Assembly: GCF_900112865.1 (NCBI RefSeq)
Contig: NZ_FONH01000012.1
Coordinates: 55,544-119,543, forward strand
Source of the DNA: Dyella marensis
GTDB taxonomy: Bacteria; Pseudomonadota; Gammaproteobacteria; Xanthomonadales; Rhodanobacteraceae
Length of the DNA stretch: 64,000 nucleotides
Direction: 5' to 3'
Part shown: piece after piece, positions 7,971 through 16,462 of the stretch
Layout: every line of letters begins with the position of its first letter
Position numbering within the stretch: the stretch's first letter is position 1
The notes under the pieces: model-generated
Database searches by the model: none
The model's input: the letters and a program-made list of their open reading frames with translations, nothing else
Told to the model about the DNA's origin: nothing
Made by a program: the position numbers and the translations under genes

Positions 7971-9008
7971 TCAGAAAACGAAGGCGGCATCTTGGCCTCC
8001 CTGGCGCAGATCGGCCCGGTCGGAGCCCGGCGCCCGGTTCGCATTGCCGCCGGCCACGCCCGCCTGGGCAGCGGCAGGTGCAGCGGCGGCGGCTTGCGGC
8101 GCGCGATCGTTGGGCCCGCGCACCACCGGCGTGAACACGCCATCGTCGGGTGCCGCGGGCTTGGCGCCATTGCCCGCCGGCGCGCCGCCGACGATGCCGG
8201 CCATGATCGGCTGGTTGTCGTCCTGGTCGCTGCCCTGCTGCTGCGCTGCACTCTGCTGCGGCATCGCCTGCTGCATGGTCTGCGCAAAATTCGGATTGGC
8301 TACGCCCTGCGGTGCGGCCTGGCCGTTGGCCGGCATGCCCTGCGGCATCGCCTGGCTGCCCGCCGGCTGCATGCCCAGGCGCCCGGCGAGCGCGTTGACG
8401 GCGGCACTGGCGGCGGTATCGATCGCCACGCTGCGCAGCGCCACCCGATAGGACGCATCGTCGATCTGCGTGTTGACCACCGGGGCGACCCGGCGGCCGA
8501 CGTTCTGCGGCTGGCCCTGCACCTGCAGCGGGATGGCCTGGGCCGCCGGCGCGCTGTTGCTGGCCAGGCGGATGCCGCGGCCCATCGAGTCGAAGATCTT
8601 CTGGACGTAGCCGTCGCGGTAGCCGGTGGTGAAATTGCCGGAGTAGTAGCAGCTGAAGGCCTTGCCCCAGTCTCCGCCCGCGCTGGCGTAGCAGCCGGCG
8701 AGGATGCGCGAGCCGGCTTCGAGGTTGCCGCAGGTCGAGAAGGCCTTCTCGAAGGTGTCCAGCCCGTACTTGCCGAAATTGGCGCGGTTGACCTGGGACA
8801 GGCCCACCGAATAGTTGTAGCCCTTGCTCTCCAGCATCTGGACCGTGGCGATCGCTTCGTCGAGGTTCTGCGGCTGGCGCATCAGCTGGCCGCCCACCAC
8901 GCCGATGGCGTAGGGGTTGGAGCTCGACTCGACGTTGACGACGTGCTGCATCACCTGCGCCGGTACGGCGAGGTTCTGGCAGGCCATCATTTCCAGTCCG
9001 GTCAGCAT
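7971..9008 (-). CDS. virB1: T4SS lytic transglycosylase VirB1
   Basis: The product is 345 residues. The N-terminal SLT domain (about residues 10-170) has the catalytic Glu27 in NVESSSNP, followed by GLSQVNRANF and a Cys-containing GNLEAGSRILAGCY segment. It locally opens peptidoglycan for T4SS assembly. The C-terminal half is a low-complexity Ala/Gln/Pro/Gly-rich tail. No obvious Sec signal precedes the domain, so export would rely on an atypical route or a misplaced start. It lies 25 bases downstream of virB11, an order (B11 then B1) that matches Xanthomonas rather than Agrobacterium. Confidence 0.9.
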   Translation of the reverse strand: MLTGLEMMACQNLAVPAQVMQHVVNVESSSNPYAIGVVGGQLMRQPQNLDEAIATVQMLESKGYNYSVGLSQVNRANFGKYGLDTFEKAFSTCGNLEAGSRILAGCYASAGGDWGKAFSCYYSGNFTTGYRDGYVQKIFDSMGRGIRLASNSAPAAQAIPLQVQGQPQNVGRRVAPVVNTQIDDASYRVALRSVAIDTAASAAVNALAGRLGMQPAGSQAMPQGMPANGQAAPQGVANPNFAQTMQQAMPQQSAAQQQGSDQDDNQPIMAGIVGGAPAGNGAKPAAPDDGVFTPVVRGPNDRAPQAAAAAPAAAQAGVAGGNANRAPGSDRADLRQGGQDAAFVF

Positions 9009-9033
9009 GGTCGGTTCCCGCGCTCCTGGTCGC

Positions 9034-10068
9034 TTACGCCGCCGCGAACTGGCGGGCAGGGTTGAAGTCGATGCCGGTGATGTAGCGACGGCCGGCGTGC
9101 GCCTTGATGTGCACCACGATGTCGATGGTCATCTGCAGCAGGCGCTTGATGGTCGAGAACTCCAGTCCCGAACCTTCGGCGGAGGCCTTCACCATCAGCG
9201 CCAGCTGGTCCCAGGTCTGTTCCGGGCTGCCGGCGTGGCAGCTGGTGATGGAGCCCGGATGGCCCGAGGCGCAGTTGCGGATGAAGTAGAACGATTCGTC
9301 GCCGCGCAGCTCGGCCAGGATGATGCGGTCCGGCTTCATGCGCAGACAGGCTTCCATGCAGCTCTTCGCGGTGACGTTGCTGGTGCTCTGGCCGCCCTTG
9401 GAATAGAGCAGGTGCACCACGTTGGGCTGGTCGAGGAACAGCTCGCGGGCGTCCTCGATGCTGACCAGCCGCTCGTGGTGCGGGATGTGGTGCACCAGCG
9501 ACTTCATGAAGGTGGTCTTGCCGCTGCCGGTGGCGCCGGAGACCACGATGTTCTTCTTGTACAGCACCGCCTGGCGGAAGAAGTCCGCGTAGCGGCGCTG
9601 CGTACGCAGGTCGAGCAGCTCCTGGTCCTGGCTGCTGACACCGTGCGCGTCCTCGATGATCTCGCTGAAGAAGCCGTCGTCGTGGTACTGCGCCAGCGTC
9701 TTGGTCTGCTTGGACGGCAGGCGGATGGTGATCGAGACCTTGCCGGCCTCGACCGCCGGCGGGATCACGAACTGCGCGCGCTGCCCGGTAGGGAAGGTGA
9801 GCGACACCACGGGGTCGGCATCGGTGATGCGCTGCCCCGTGTTGCTCTCGTTGACGACGGCGGTGCAGAACTGGCGCGCGCGGTCGAAGGTCAGCGACGG
9901 GATTTCCATCCGCTGCCATCCGCCCCGGCTCTCCAGGTACAGCTCGCCCGGCTTGTTGATACAGATTTCCGTGACCTCGGGCGAGGCCATGAACTCCTTG
10001 ATGCCCAGCACTTCGTACTGGTACTCGAGGAATTCGTTGGAAACCTGGGCGAGTGCGCCGTCATCCAT
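9034..10068 (-). CDS. virB11: T4SS hexameric ATPase VirB11
   Basis: The product is 344 residues, normal for the family. Walker A GATGSGKT lies near residues 178-185, the Asp box near 200-212 (SIEDARELFL), Walker B IILAELRGDE near 250-259, and the His box ASGHPGSITSCHAGS near 266-280. VirB11 is the cytoplasmic traffic ATPase that works with VirB4 to switch between pilus assembly and substrate transfer. It lies 18 bases after virB10. Confidence 0.95.
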   Translation of the reverse strand: MDDGALAQVSNEFLEYQYEVLGIKEFMASPEVTEICINKPGELYLESRGGWQRMEIPSLTFDRARQFCTAVVNESNTGQRITDADPVVSLTFPTGQRAQFVIPPAVEAGKVSITIRLPSKQTKTLAQYHDDGFFSEIIEDAHGVSSQDQELLDLRTQRRYADFFRQAVLYKKNIVVSGATGSGKTTFMKSLVHHIPHHERLVSIEDARELFLDQPNVVHLLYSKGGQSTSNVTAKSCMEACLRMKPDRIILAELRGDESFYFIRNCASGHPGSITSCHAGSPEQTWDQLALMVKASAEGSGLEFSTIKRLLQMTIDIVVHIKAHAGRRYITGIDFNPARQFAAA

Positions 10069-10086
10069 ACCGGTTTATCTCGTTCC

Positions 10087-11331
10087 TCAGAGACGGGCGA
10101 CCACGCTGCTGAAATCCACGTCCTTGGCGACGTAGACGTACAGCACCGTACCCTGGTTGATGGTCACCGTCGGCTGCCGGTTGGCGGCTTCGCGCACGGC
10201 CTGGTTGGCCAGCATCTGGATGGTGGCGGCGGTGTTGCTCTCGAACGGCGACTGCGTCACCACGCCGTTGCTGACCGTGGTCTGGCGCGGGCCGTGTTCG
10301 GCGGCTTCGTACTTGAACGCATCGCTGAGCAGGCTGATCAGCAGGGCCGCGCCGATGCGGCTGGGCCAATGCGCGTCGTACTGGCCGGGATGGCCGGAGC
10401 TGCCGAGGTTGTCCATGCCCGGGCTGGACATGTTCACGTCGATGCCGTTCGGGGTGAGGATGCGGTCCCAGATCACCGCGATGCGCGGGCCGCGCGGCAC
10501 GGACTGGTACTTGCCCAGCACCTTCGAACCCTTCGGCAGCAGCAGCTTGTGGCCGTTGAACGAGTACACCGGCTCGGTGACGATGCAGGTGGTGAAGCCC
10601 GGGAAGTCGCTGATGATGCGCGTCTCGAGCACGCAGCGGATGTAGGTGCCGCGCTGCATCAGCGTGTCGGGGTTGCGCATGGTCTGCGCGTTGGCGTTCT
10701 TGTCCAGCGAATTGAAGCCGAAGTCCGGACGGTTCGGATCGCCCTGCGCCTGCTGCGGCTGGTTCGGATTGCCCGCACCCGGCATGCCGGGCAGGTAGGG
10801 GTTCGCCGGCGCGGTCGGATTGCCCTGGCTGTCCACGGCCTGCGCCGCGGAATTGCCCACCATCATGCGGCGCTCGAGCAGGGTCGGGCCGCGCGGGCCT
10901 TCCTCGCGCTTGGGCTGCGGCAGCATCGGATTGGGCGGCGGCAGCGGCGCCTGGGTCAACTGGATCGGCTCGGCCTGGCGCTGCGGCGGCGGAGGCGGCA
11001 GCGGGATCGGCCTGGGCGCGTCCGGCACGGTGACGGTTTCCTCGCGCGCTTTCTTCGGCGCGTCGTGACGCGAGGTCACGCCGTTCACCAGCCAGAACGC
11101 GAGCACCACCAGCAGCGCCAGGATGCCGCCCATGAAGCCGAGCGCGCGGCGGTTCATGCGCTTGAGGTCATTGGAGCGCAGCTGCGGCGCATTGGCGTCC
11201 AGGTCGGGGACGGACTGCTGCTGCTGGTAATTGGAGTGATAGGGATTGCTCGACAACGGCTCGCCGCTGCCTTGCGGATTGTCCTGCGGCGCGCCCTGGC
11301 CGCTGCCCTCATAAGGATTGTTCGAGCTCAC
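10087..11331 (-). CDS. virB10: T4SS core-complex protein VirB10
   Basis: A 414-residue protein with a short cytoplasmic N-terminus, one transmembrane helix at about residues 63-83, a Pro-rich periplasmic stretch (PRPIPLPPPPPQRQ, about 108-145) and a C-terminal TrbI/VirB10 barrel domain including GTYIRCVLETRIISDFPGF and the KVLGKYQSVPRGPRIAVIWD region. VirB10 spans both membranes and relays energy to the outer-membrane pore. Its GTG start overlaps the TGA of virB9 (GTGA), indicating translational coupling. Confidence 0.95.
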   Translation of the reverse strand: MSSNNPYEGSGQGAPQDNPQGSGEPLSSNPYHSNYQQQQSVPDLDANAPQLRSNDLKRMNRRALGFMGGILALLVVLAFWLVNGVTSRHDAPKKAREETVTVPDAPRPIPLPPPPPQRQAEPIQLTQAPLPPPNPMLPQPKREEGPRGPTLLERRMMVGNSAAQAVDSQGNPTAPANPYLPGMPGAGNPNQPQQAQGDPNRPDFGFNSLDKNANAQTMRNPDTLMQRGTYIRCVLETRIISDFPGFTTCIVTEPVYSFNGHKLLLPKGSKVLGKYQSVPRGPRIAVIWDRILTPNGIDVNMSSPGMDNLGSSGHPGQYDAHWPSRIGAALLISLLSDAFKYEAAEHGPRQTTVSNGVVTQSPFESNTAATIQMLANQAVREAANRQPTVTINQGTVLYVYVAKDVDFSSVVARL

Positions 11332-12098
11332 TTTTTGGTGTTCCTTCGCAGGCCTACGACGTTGTCGCCGTGACGGATGACCAGGTACGGATAGGTGCCG
11401 TGCACGATGATGGTGTTGCCCTCGACGGTGGTGTTCACCAGCGAGTCCTCGCCATGCTCACGCTCGCGCATGTACACGGCGGGAAAGTCGCCCGTCGGAA
11501 ACTGCGCCATGTCGGGCAGCTTGATGTAGGTGAAGTGCGCGTCGTCGTAGACATTGACCGGGATCAGCCAGGGCGACTTCTTGCCTTGCCGCGTGGCGTA
11601 GTCGTAGTCGAAGTTGTAGACACGGTCCTTGTGCAGTTCCGAGCTCTGCTGCGGTACGGCCGAGGTCTTGATGGCCTCGTCCGCGAAGCTGGTATCCGCC
11701 GGATAATTGAACGTGATGCGGTACTGCACGCCGGCACGCTTGGCCTGGTCCAGCGCCTTCCAGTCCGTCGCCACCACCTTCAGCTCGAAGATGTACGAAT
11801 GCGTCTCCGTGCGGATCATCAGGTTGGTGTCGACGTCGACGTTCTTCGGCTTGAGATAGAACACGTTGTCGCGGCGCGACAGTTCCCAGCCGTTGGCGAA
11901 GCCCGTGCTGTAGTCGAGGATCTTCTCGTTCGGGCTCAGCTCGATCTGCGTGGTGATGCCCAGCGCGGTGCGCACCTGGTAGATGCGGTCAGGCTGGTAC
12001 TCGTACTGCTGCACCACCTGCGCGTGCGCGTGGGGCGCAAGACCCATGGCGGCCATGCAGATGGCGCCAGCCAGGGCTAGTTTCCTCGTTCGGTTCAT
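11328..12098 (-). CDS. virB9: T4SS core-complex protein VirB9
   Basis: The product is 256 residues with a 26-residue signal peptide ending PHAHA. The N-terminal domain includes YQVRTALGITTQIELSPNEK and the C-terminal domain, which binds VirB7, carries FTYIKLPDMAQFPTGDFPAV and ends near GDNVVGLRRN. This is the CagX/VirB9 family, forming the outer layer of the core complex with VirB7 and VirB10. Its ATG overlaps the TGA of virB8 (ATGA). Confidence 0.95.
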   Translation of the reverse strand: MNRTRKLALAGAICMAAMGLAPHAHAQVVQQYEYQPDRIYQVRTALGITTQIELSPNEKILDYSTGFANGWELSRRDNVFYLKPKNVDVDTNLMIRTETHSYIFELKVVATDWKALDQAKRAGVQYRITFNYPADTSFADEAIKTSAVPQQSSELHKDRVYNFDYDYATRQGKKSPWLIPVNVYDDAHFTYIKLPDMAQFPTGDFPAVYMREREHGEDSLVNTTVEGNTIIVHGTYPYLVIRHGDNVVGLRRNTKK

Positions 12099-13072
12099 CG
12101 ACGGCCGACTCCATTCGCGGTGTTACGGGCGGGCGCGGGCGCTGCGGGCGCCGGTGCCGTGGTCCTGGGGGCTTCGCGCTCCGGAATGGGCGCTTGCGGC
12201 ATCGGCGCGGTACGCAGGCCCTCGTCGGCAGCCGGTGCAGCGCCTGGCTGCACGGTCATGGTGCCTTCGGGCTGCGCAGCGGGCTGCTGGGCGACGGGCT
12301 CGGCGTTTGGATCGGCCGCGGCCGGTGCGACCGGGGATTCTTCCGGCGGCGCCGTGGCGTAGTCGCTGTCCACGCGGTAGCTGGTGACCTGGAAGCCGAG
12401 CGGGTTCTCGATGCGGTACTGGTCGTCCATCTTCAGGTTCGACTTGTAGGCGAACTCGATGGTGGCGATCTTGCTGTCGAGCGGCTGGGTGGCGCCGGTC
12501 TGCTTGGTGTAGATGCTGCGCTGGAAGCGCACGGTGGCGCCGGTGGGCGTGCGGCCTTCGCCGCCGCCGATCAGCACGATGCTGAGGATCTTCACGCGGA
12601 TCGCGCGCTCGCGGCCGTAGATCTTGTACGGGCTGCTCGGGTTGTTGGCCGCGTGCAGCATGCGGAAGGCCTGGGCCACGTCCGGCGAGGACATCACCAG
12701 CACCGTGCCCCAGTCGCGCAGCGTCATGGTGGCGACGTCGAACGACTCGCGCGCCAGCACGAAGTGCGCGACGTTGCTGCGGTTGATCGCCTCGCTGGTG
12801 CTGATCTGACGGTTGGTGAAATCGTCCGTCAGGCGCGCCACGGTGGCGGTGCCGGTGTAGGCGTCGGCCATCACCATGTACGGCACCTTCTCCTTCAGCG
12901 GCAGCATGTAGAAATAGCCGCCCGCCAGGATCAGCGACATGACCAAGGAGGAACCTGCGACCCACCAGGCGCGGCGTTCGCTGCGCTTGGCCAGGTCGGC
13001 GACGGTCACTTCGAAATTGACCGACTTGGCCACGGCCTCGTCGATCTTCTTGCTGGATGTGCGCTTCAGCAT
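12095..13072 (-). CDS. virB8: T4SS inner-membrane assembly protein VirB8, with long Pro/Ala tail
   Basis: The product is 325 residues. It has a cytoplasmic N-terminus, a single transmembrane helix at about residues 36-57, then the periplasmic NTF2-like VirB8 domain to about residue 240 (AINRSNVAHFVLARESFD; YKIYGRERAIRVKILSIVLI). About 80 further residues are a Pro/Ala-rich, probably disordered tail. VirB8 nucleates T4SS assembly at the inner membrane. The tail makes it clearly longer than the roughly 230-residue Agrobacterium protein. It lies 42 bases after virB7. Confidence 0.92.
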   Translation of the reverse strand: MLKRTSSKKIDEAVAKSVNFEVTVADLAKRSERRAWWVAGSSLVMSLILAGGYFYMLPLKEKVPYMVMADAYTGTATVARLTDDFTNRQISTSEAINRSNVAHFVLARESFDVATMTLRDWGTVLVMSSPDVAQAFRMLHAANNPSSPYKIYGRERAIRVKILSIVLIGGGEGRTPTGATVRFQRSIYTKQTGATQPLDSKIATIEFAYKSNLKMDDQYRIENPLGFQVTSYRVDSDYATAPPEESPVAPAAADPNAEPVAQQPAAQPEGTMTVQPGAAPAADEGLRTAPMPQAPIPEREAPRTTAPAPAAPAPARNTANGVGRR

Positions 13073-13114
13073 CGGCCCAAACCCGTTCCGGAATTCACGA
13101 CTTTTCCCCTGTGG

Positions 13115-13582
13115 TTACTTCGCGCCCGGCGCCGCCGGCGCCGGGCTGCTGCTCGGTGCGTCGGCCGGCGCGTCGGCGACCGGTACGCTCGTCGCCTGCA
13201 CCAGGATCTGGCGCTCGTCCGAGCTGACCGACACGTTCTGCGCGGCATAGATGGACGACAGCTCGGCCGTGGCCGCATGGATGTCGTTGGTGTGCAGTTC
13301 GGAGGCGCGCTTGTAGAGCGTGTAGTCCGACGGCAGCTGGTAGGACAGCTGCATGCCGGTGTCGCGCGCCCAGCGCGTGAGCATGTTCTTGAGCGTCTCG
13401 TCCATCGGCGAGGCGTAGAACGTGTAGCCCTTGGCCAGCGGAATCTCGGTGGGAGCGTCCTGGAAGCGGTTCACCGCTTTCCAGGAGCCGCCGAAGTCCT
13501 TGGCGGGCGAGGTGCCGCATCCGGTCAGTGCCAGGGTGGCGAGTAGCGAAGCGCCCAGCAGGGCCCGTTTGAAGAAATCCAT
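13115..13582 (-). CDS. virB7: T4SS outer-membrane lipoprotein VirB7 with C-terminal N0-like domain
   Basis: The product is 155 residues. The start at 13582 gives a lipoprotein signal MDFFKRALLGASLLATLALTG before Cys22 (LTGC); an in-frame GTG two codons upstream is an alternative. After a short VirB9-binding segment comes a domain of about 75 residues (from GYTFYASPMDETLKNMLTRW) that resembles the secretin/TonB-type N0 fold, and then an Ala/Pro-rich tail. Agrobacterium VirB7 is only about 55 residues; the extra N0 domain is characteristic of the Xanthomonas X-T4SS, where it forms an additional ring. It is the first gene of the operon. Confidence 0.88.
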   Translation of the reverse strand: MDFFKRALLGASLLATLALTGCGTSPAKDFGGSWKAVNRFQDAPTEIPLAKGYTFYASPMDETLKNMLTRWARDTGMQLSYQLPSDYTLYKRASELHTNDIHAATAELSSIYAAQNVSVSSDERQILVQATSVPVADAPADAPSSSPAPAAPGAK

Positions 13583-14185
13583 TTTCACGTCGTACCCACT
13601 AAGTTGTAAGGAAAACAGCCGAAGTCGAGGCGGTAAACCGTTCGCCGCACGGACACGCGCCCGAAACAGGGGCATGCCGATGACACCGGCACGGGCCGGC
13701 GGCGCCAGATTCAAGGCAAGCGAAGAAGCGTCGGTGCGCGAGAACGCGCCGGAATCCTTGACGGTCCGGTGCGGAGGCAGGCGGTGGAGCCGCCGTTTTT
13801 TTTCCCCTGTCGCGCTACGGCGATGGCGGGCGACGCGAGCGCCCGCGAAGTGAAGTGCATCGATTCCATTCAGACTCCCTGTCTAGTCTGGCTTCTTGCG
13901 ACCGTCCCTTAAAAACCCCTGCATGCGGGCGGTTAAATATGCGGCCTACACACGTTCTCCAAGTAAACCGCACATGAAACATCCGGGGCCAGACCCCGAG
14001 CGGCGGATTGTGACGCAGTGCGCCTAAATTTGCCAACACGATGTGTAGGTACGGCTTTTGCTTGGTGTTTGAAACATTGTCGCAAACAAGACATAAAACA
14101 GTGGCTTGGGCATTTGGACGTCTAAACGTCCGGCCTTAACAAGCGGCCTTGTGCAGTGCGTTTTCGGGCCAATTCTGAAGATTTG
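13583..14185 (-). promoter_or_regulatory. virB operon promoter and long 5' leader region
   Basis: About 600 bases without a credible gene separate virB7 from the end of yraN. On the virB strand there are at least six GGA motifs between about 13,910 and 13,750 (for example GGGACG, AGGGAG, AATGGAA, AGGGGAAA, CCGGACC, AAGGATT), several in short unpaired contexts. There is a GGACGT/ACGTCC inverted repeat at 14,117-14,132 and a GC hairpin at 13,984-13,998. AT-rich blocks near 13,935 and 14,025-14,095 are the likeliest promoter sites; no hexamer pair is convincing. In X. citri the virB operon is reported to be controlled by CpxAR and post-transcriptionally by CsrA, and the GGA motifs are compatible with the latter. 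Confidence 0.45.
13780..13803 (+). terminator. Orphan intrinsic terminator on the plus strand inside the virB7 leader
   Basis: GGCGG and CCGCC arms with a 5-base loop are followed one base later by eight T on the plus strand (13,796-13,803). No plus-strand gene precedes it: the upstream gene, virB7, is on the other strand. It therefore suggests a short plus-strand transcript antisense to the virB7 leader, or one that crosses into virB7. Confidence 0.55.
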
Positions 14186-14542
14186 TCAACCGGCCTGAAA
14201 GGCGTCGCGCCACCAGGACATGCGCGCACCCTCGACCGGTCCGTCATAGCAGACCACGTCGAAGCGACAGGGGCGCTGCGCATGGCGCGGGTGGGCGGCC
14301 AACCACAGCTGGGCGGCGCTGATCAGTCGGGCCTGCTTGGCGGCGGTGACGGAGCTGGCCGCATCGCCATGGGTGGCGCGCACGCGGTGGCGCACCTCGA
14401 CGAAGACCACGGTGTCGCCGTGGCGCATCACCAGATCGAGTTCGCCATGGCGCGTGTTGAAGTTGCGCGCGAGCAGCGACAGCCCGGCCTGCTGCAGGGC
14501 GTCGCATGCGCGTTGCTCGAACAGCGCTCCCGCGACCCGCAT
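14186..14542 (-). CDS. yraN: UPF0102 / YraN family protein
   Basis: A 118-residue protein. The start at 14,542 was chosen because the family begins close to the conserved GALFEQRACDALQQAGL segment. The nuclease-like core NTRHGELDLVMRHGDTVVFVEVR contains the E-L-D and V-E-V-R residues of the PD-(D/E)XK-like fold. The biochemical role is not settled. It follows lpoA by 13 bases, the conserved lpoA-yraN order next to divergent rsmI. Confidence 0.88.
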   Translation of the reverse strand: MRVAGALFEQRACDALQQAGLSLLARNFNTRHGELDLVMRHGDTVVFVEVRHRVRATHGDAASSVTAAKQARLISAAQLWLAAHPRHAQRPCRFDVVCYDGPVEGARMSWWRDAFQAG

Positions 14543-14555
14543 CGGGCAGGCCTGG

Positions 14556-16373
14556 TCAGCCCTGGCTGGGCGGCTGCTCGGTGCCGGCCGGCGGCGTCTG
14601 CGGCGGGGCGCTGTCCATCTGCAGGCTGCCGCTGAGCGGGTGCGCCAGGCCGTCCTGGAACTTCGCCCACACCAGCACGCGGCGCACGCGCCCGAACTGG
14701 TCCGCGGTGAGCTGGCCACTGGCGCCAGGCAGGTAGCTGCCGGTGTGCTCGCGCAGCCAGTCGACGTAGGGGATCAGGTTCCATGCGTCCATGCCAAAGG
14801 CGAACAGCCGCGCCGCGGGGCCGCGCGCGCTGGGCAGCTGCGCGGCGATCTCGCCGTGGTCGGGCAGGCCCGGCTGGGCGTCGAACAGCCACGGCGCGTC
14901 GCAGAATTCGACGCCTTCCAGGTCATGGTTGGCGCCGGCATCGTCCACGCCCGCATACACGTGCGAGGTGGCGAACACCGGCAGGCTCACCCGCGCCAGC
15001 CGCAGCTGGGGCAGCAGCAGGCGGGCCTGTTGCGGGCGCATGCTGATGAACACGCCGGCGTCGTCGCCGGCATTGGCGGCATTGAGCCCGGCGATCAGCG
15101 AGGCGTAGTTGACGCCGCTGCCATTGAGCGTGGCCATGGCGGCGACCTTGCCGCCGCGCGCTTCCAGTTCTGCCTTGAAGGCGTTGGCGGCGCGCTGGCC
15201 GTAGTCCTCGCCGGTCACCACCACATAGGCGGTGTGCAGGCCGCGCTCGACCATGTGGTCCGCCGCCTGCGCGCCCTCGGTTTCCGGCAGCAGGCCGAAC
15301 TCGGCGACGCCGCCGGCCGGCAGGCTCTTGTCGTCGGGATGATTGAGCGCGAGCAGCTGCACCGGCAGCTGGGCCTGGCCAAACAGCGCGGACACCTCGC
15401 TGCGGGTGAGCGGGCCGACCACCAGCCTGGCGCCGTCGGCGACCGCCTGCTGGTAGGCCTTGACCGCGCCGGCCGGCGTGCCGCCGCTGTCGTAGACCTT
15501 GACCGGCGGACGCGGCGCCTTGTTGCGCGCCGCATCGGCATAGGCGGCGAAGAAGCCTTCGCGGATCGCCGCGCCGGCCGCCGCGAAGCTGCCGCTGGCC
15601 GGCAGCAGCAGGGCCACGCGCTCGGGCATCTTGTAGCCCTCGCGCACATTGGCGTCCTGCCCCGGAATCATGGTGCCGACCTGCTGCTCCAGTGCCGGTT
15701 GCGGCCGCGCCACGGCAACGCCGAGCTGGCTCAGCGCCTCGTTGATCCACGGCAGCATGCGATCGCCCTGCTGCATGGCGCCGGCGCGCTGCTTGAGCGG
15801 CTCGACGCCGAGCTTGCCGAGCTGCGAGAGGATCTGCTTGCGGTTCTGCGTCTGGTCCAGGCCGCTGAGGCGATCGTCCATCTCGACGCGGCTGCGCGCG
15901 GCGCCCCACGGGTCACCGGTGGCGTCCATCGCCTTCGCGCGCAGTTCCAGCTGGCGCAGCTGCAGGCTCGCCGGCACGGCGACGCCGGGCTGGGTGGTCA
16001 GCTGCAGCGCGCGCTGCGGGTTGTTCTGGCTCAGCGCGAACTCGGCCTGCAGCAGGTCCAGCCGCACGGGTTCGTCGCCGGTCAGGCGCTGGCGCTTGAT
16101 GGTGGGAAGAAACGATGCAGCCTGCTCGAGGCGGCCTTCCTGCCGGTACGCCTCGGCGGCCAGCAGGCGGTAATGATCGGCGGCGCCGGTCGAACTCTGG
16201 GCGAGCGCCAGGTAGGCCTGCGCGGCCTGGTCGAAGTGGCCGTCGCGCGCCATCGCGGCAGCGCTCTCCTCGGCGGAGACTTCCGCGGGAGTACGCGTCA
16301 CGCTCGGCGGCACGCAGCCGGCGAGCGCCAGCGAGATCATCAGGCCGAGGCCTGTGGCGCGAATCAGGCGCAT
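14556..16373 (-). CDS. lpoA: LpoA-like outer-membrane lipoprotein, activator of PBP1A
   Basis: The product is 605 residues. The start at 16,373 gives the lipoprotein signal MRLIRATGLGLMISLALAG with Cys20 in LAGC, and AAGGA lies 8 bases upstream. An N-terminal TPR-like helical region (about residues 35-240, repeated Ala/Leu/Gln helices) precedes a periplasmic-binding-protein type I domain (MPERVALLLPASGSFAAAGA onward; GLHTAYVVVTGEDYG). This two-domain layout is that of LpoA/YraM, which stimulates the transpeptidase activity of class A PBP1A from the outer membrane. It is transcribed divergently from rsmI. Confidence 0.9.
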   Translation of the reverse strand: MRLIRATGLGLMISLALAGCVPPSVTRTPAEVSAEESAAAMARDGHFDQAAQAYLALAQSSTGAADHYRLLAAEAYRQEGRLEQAASFLPTIKRQRLTGDEPVRLDLLQAEFALSQNNPQRALQLTTQPGVAVPASLQLRQLELRAKAMDATGDPWGAARSRVEMDDRLSGLDQTQNRKQILSQLGKLGVEPLKQRAGAMQQGDRMLPWINEALSQLGVAVARPQPALEQQVGTMIPGQDANVREGYKMPERVALLLPASGSFAAAGAAIREGFFAAYADAARNKAPRPPVKVYDSGGTPAGAVKAYQQAVADGARLVVGPLTRSEVSALFGQAQLPVQLLALNHPDDKSLPAGGVAEFGLLPETEGAQAADHMVERGLHTAYVVVTGEDYGQRAANAFKAELEARGGKVAAMATLNGSGVNYASLIAGLNAANAGDDAGVFISMRPQQARLLLPQLRLARVSLPVFATSHVYAGVDDAGANHDLEGVEFCDAPWLFDAQPGLPDHGEIAAQLPSARGPAARLFAFGMDAWNLIPYVDWLREHTGSYLPGASGQLTADQFGRVRRVLVWAKFQDGLAHPLSGSLQMDSAPPQTPPAGTEQPPSQG

Positions 16374-16462
16374 GGAAACGTCCTTGGGATCTGTCGACAC
16401 GAAGAGCAATTGGGCGATCATAGCCGATCGTGTTGACGGCTTATGTCAGGGGAGTGCCATCC

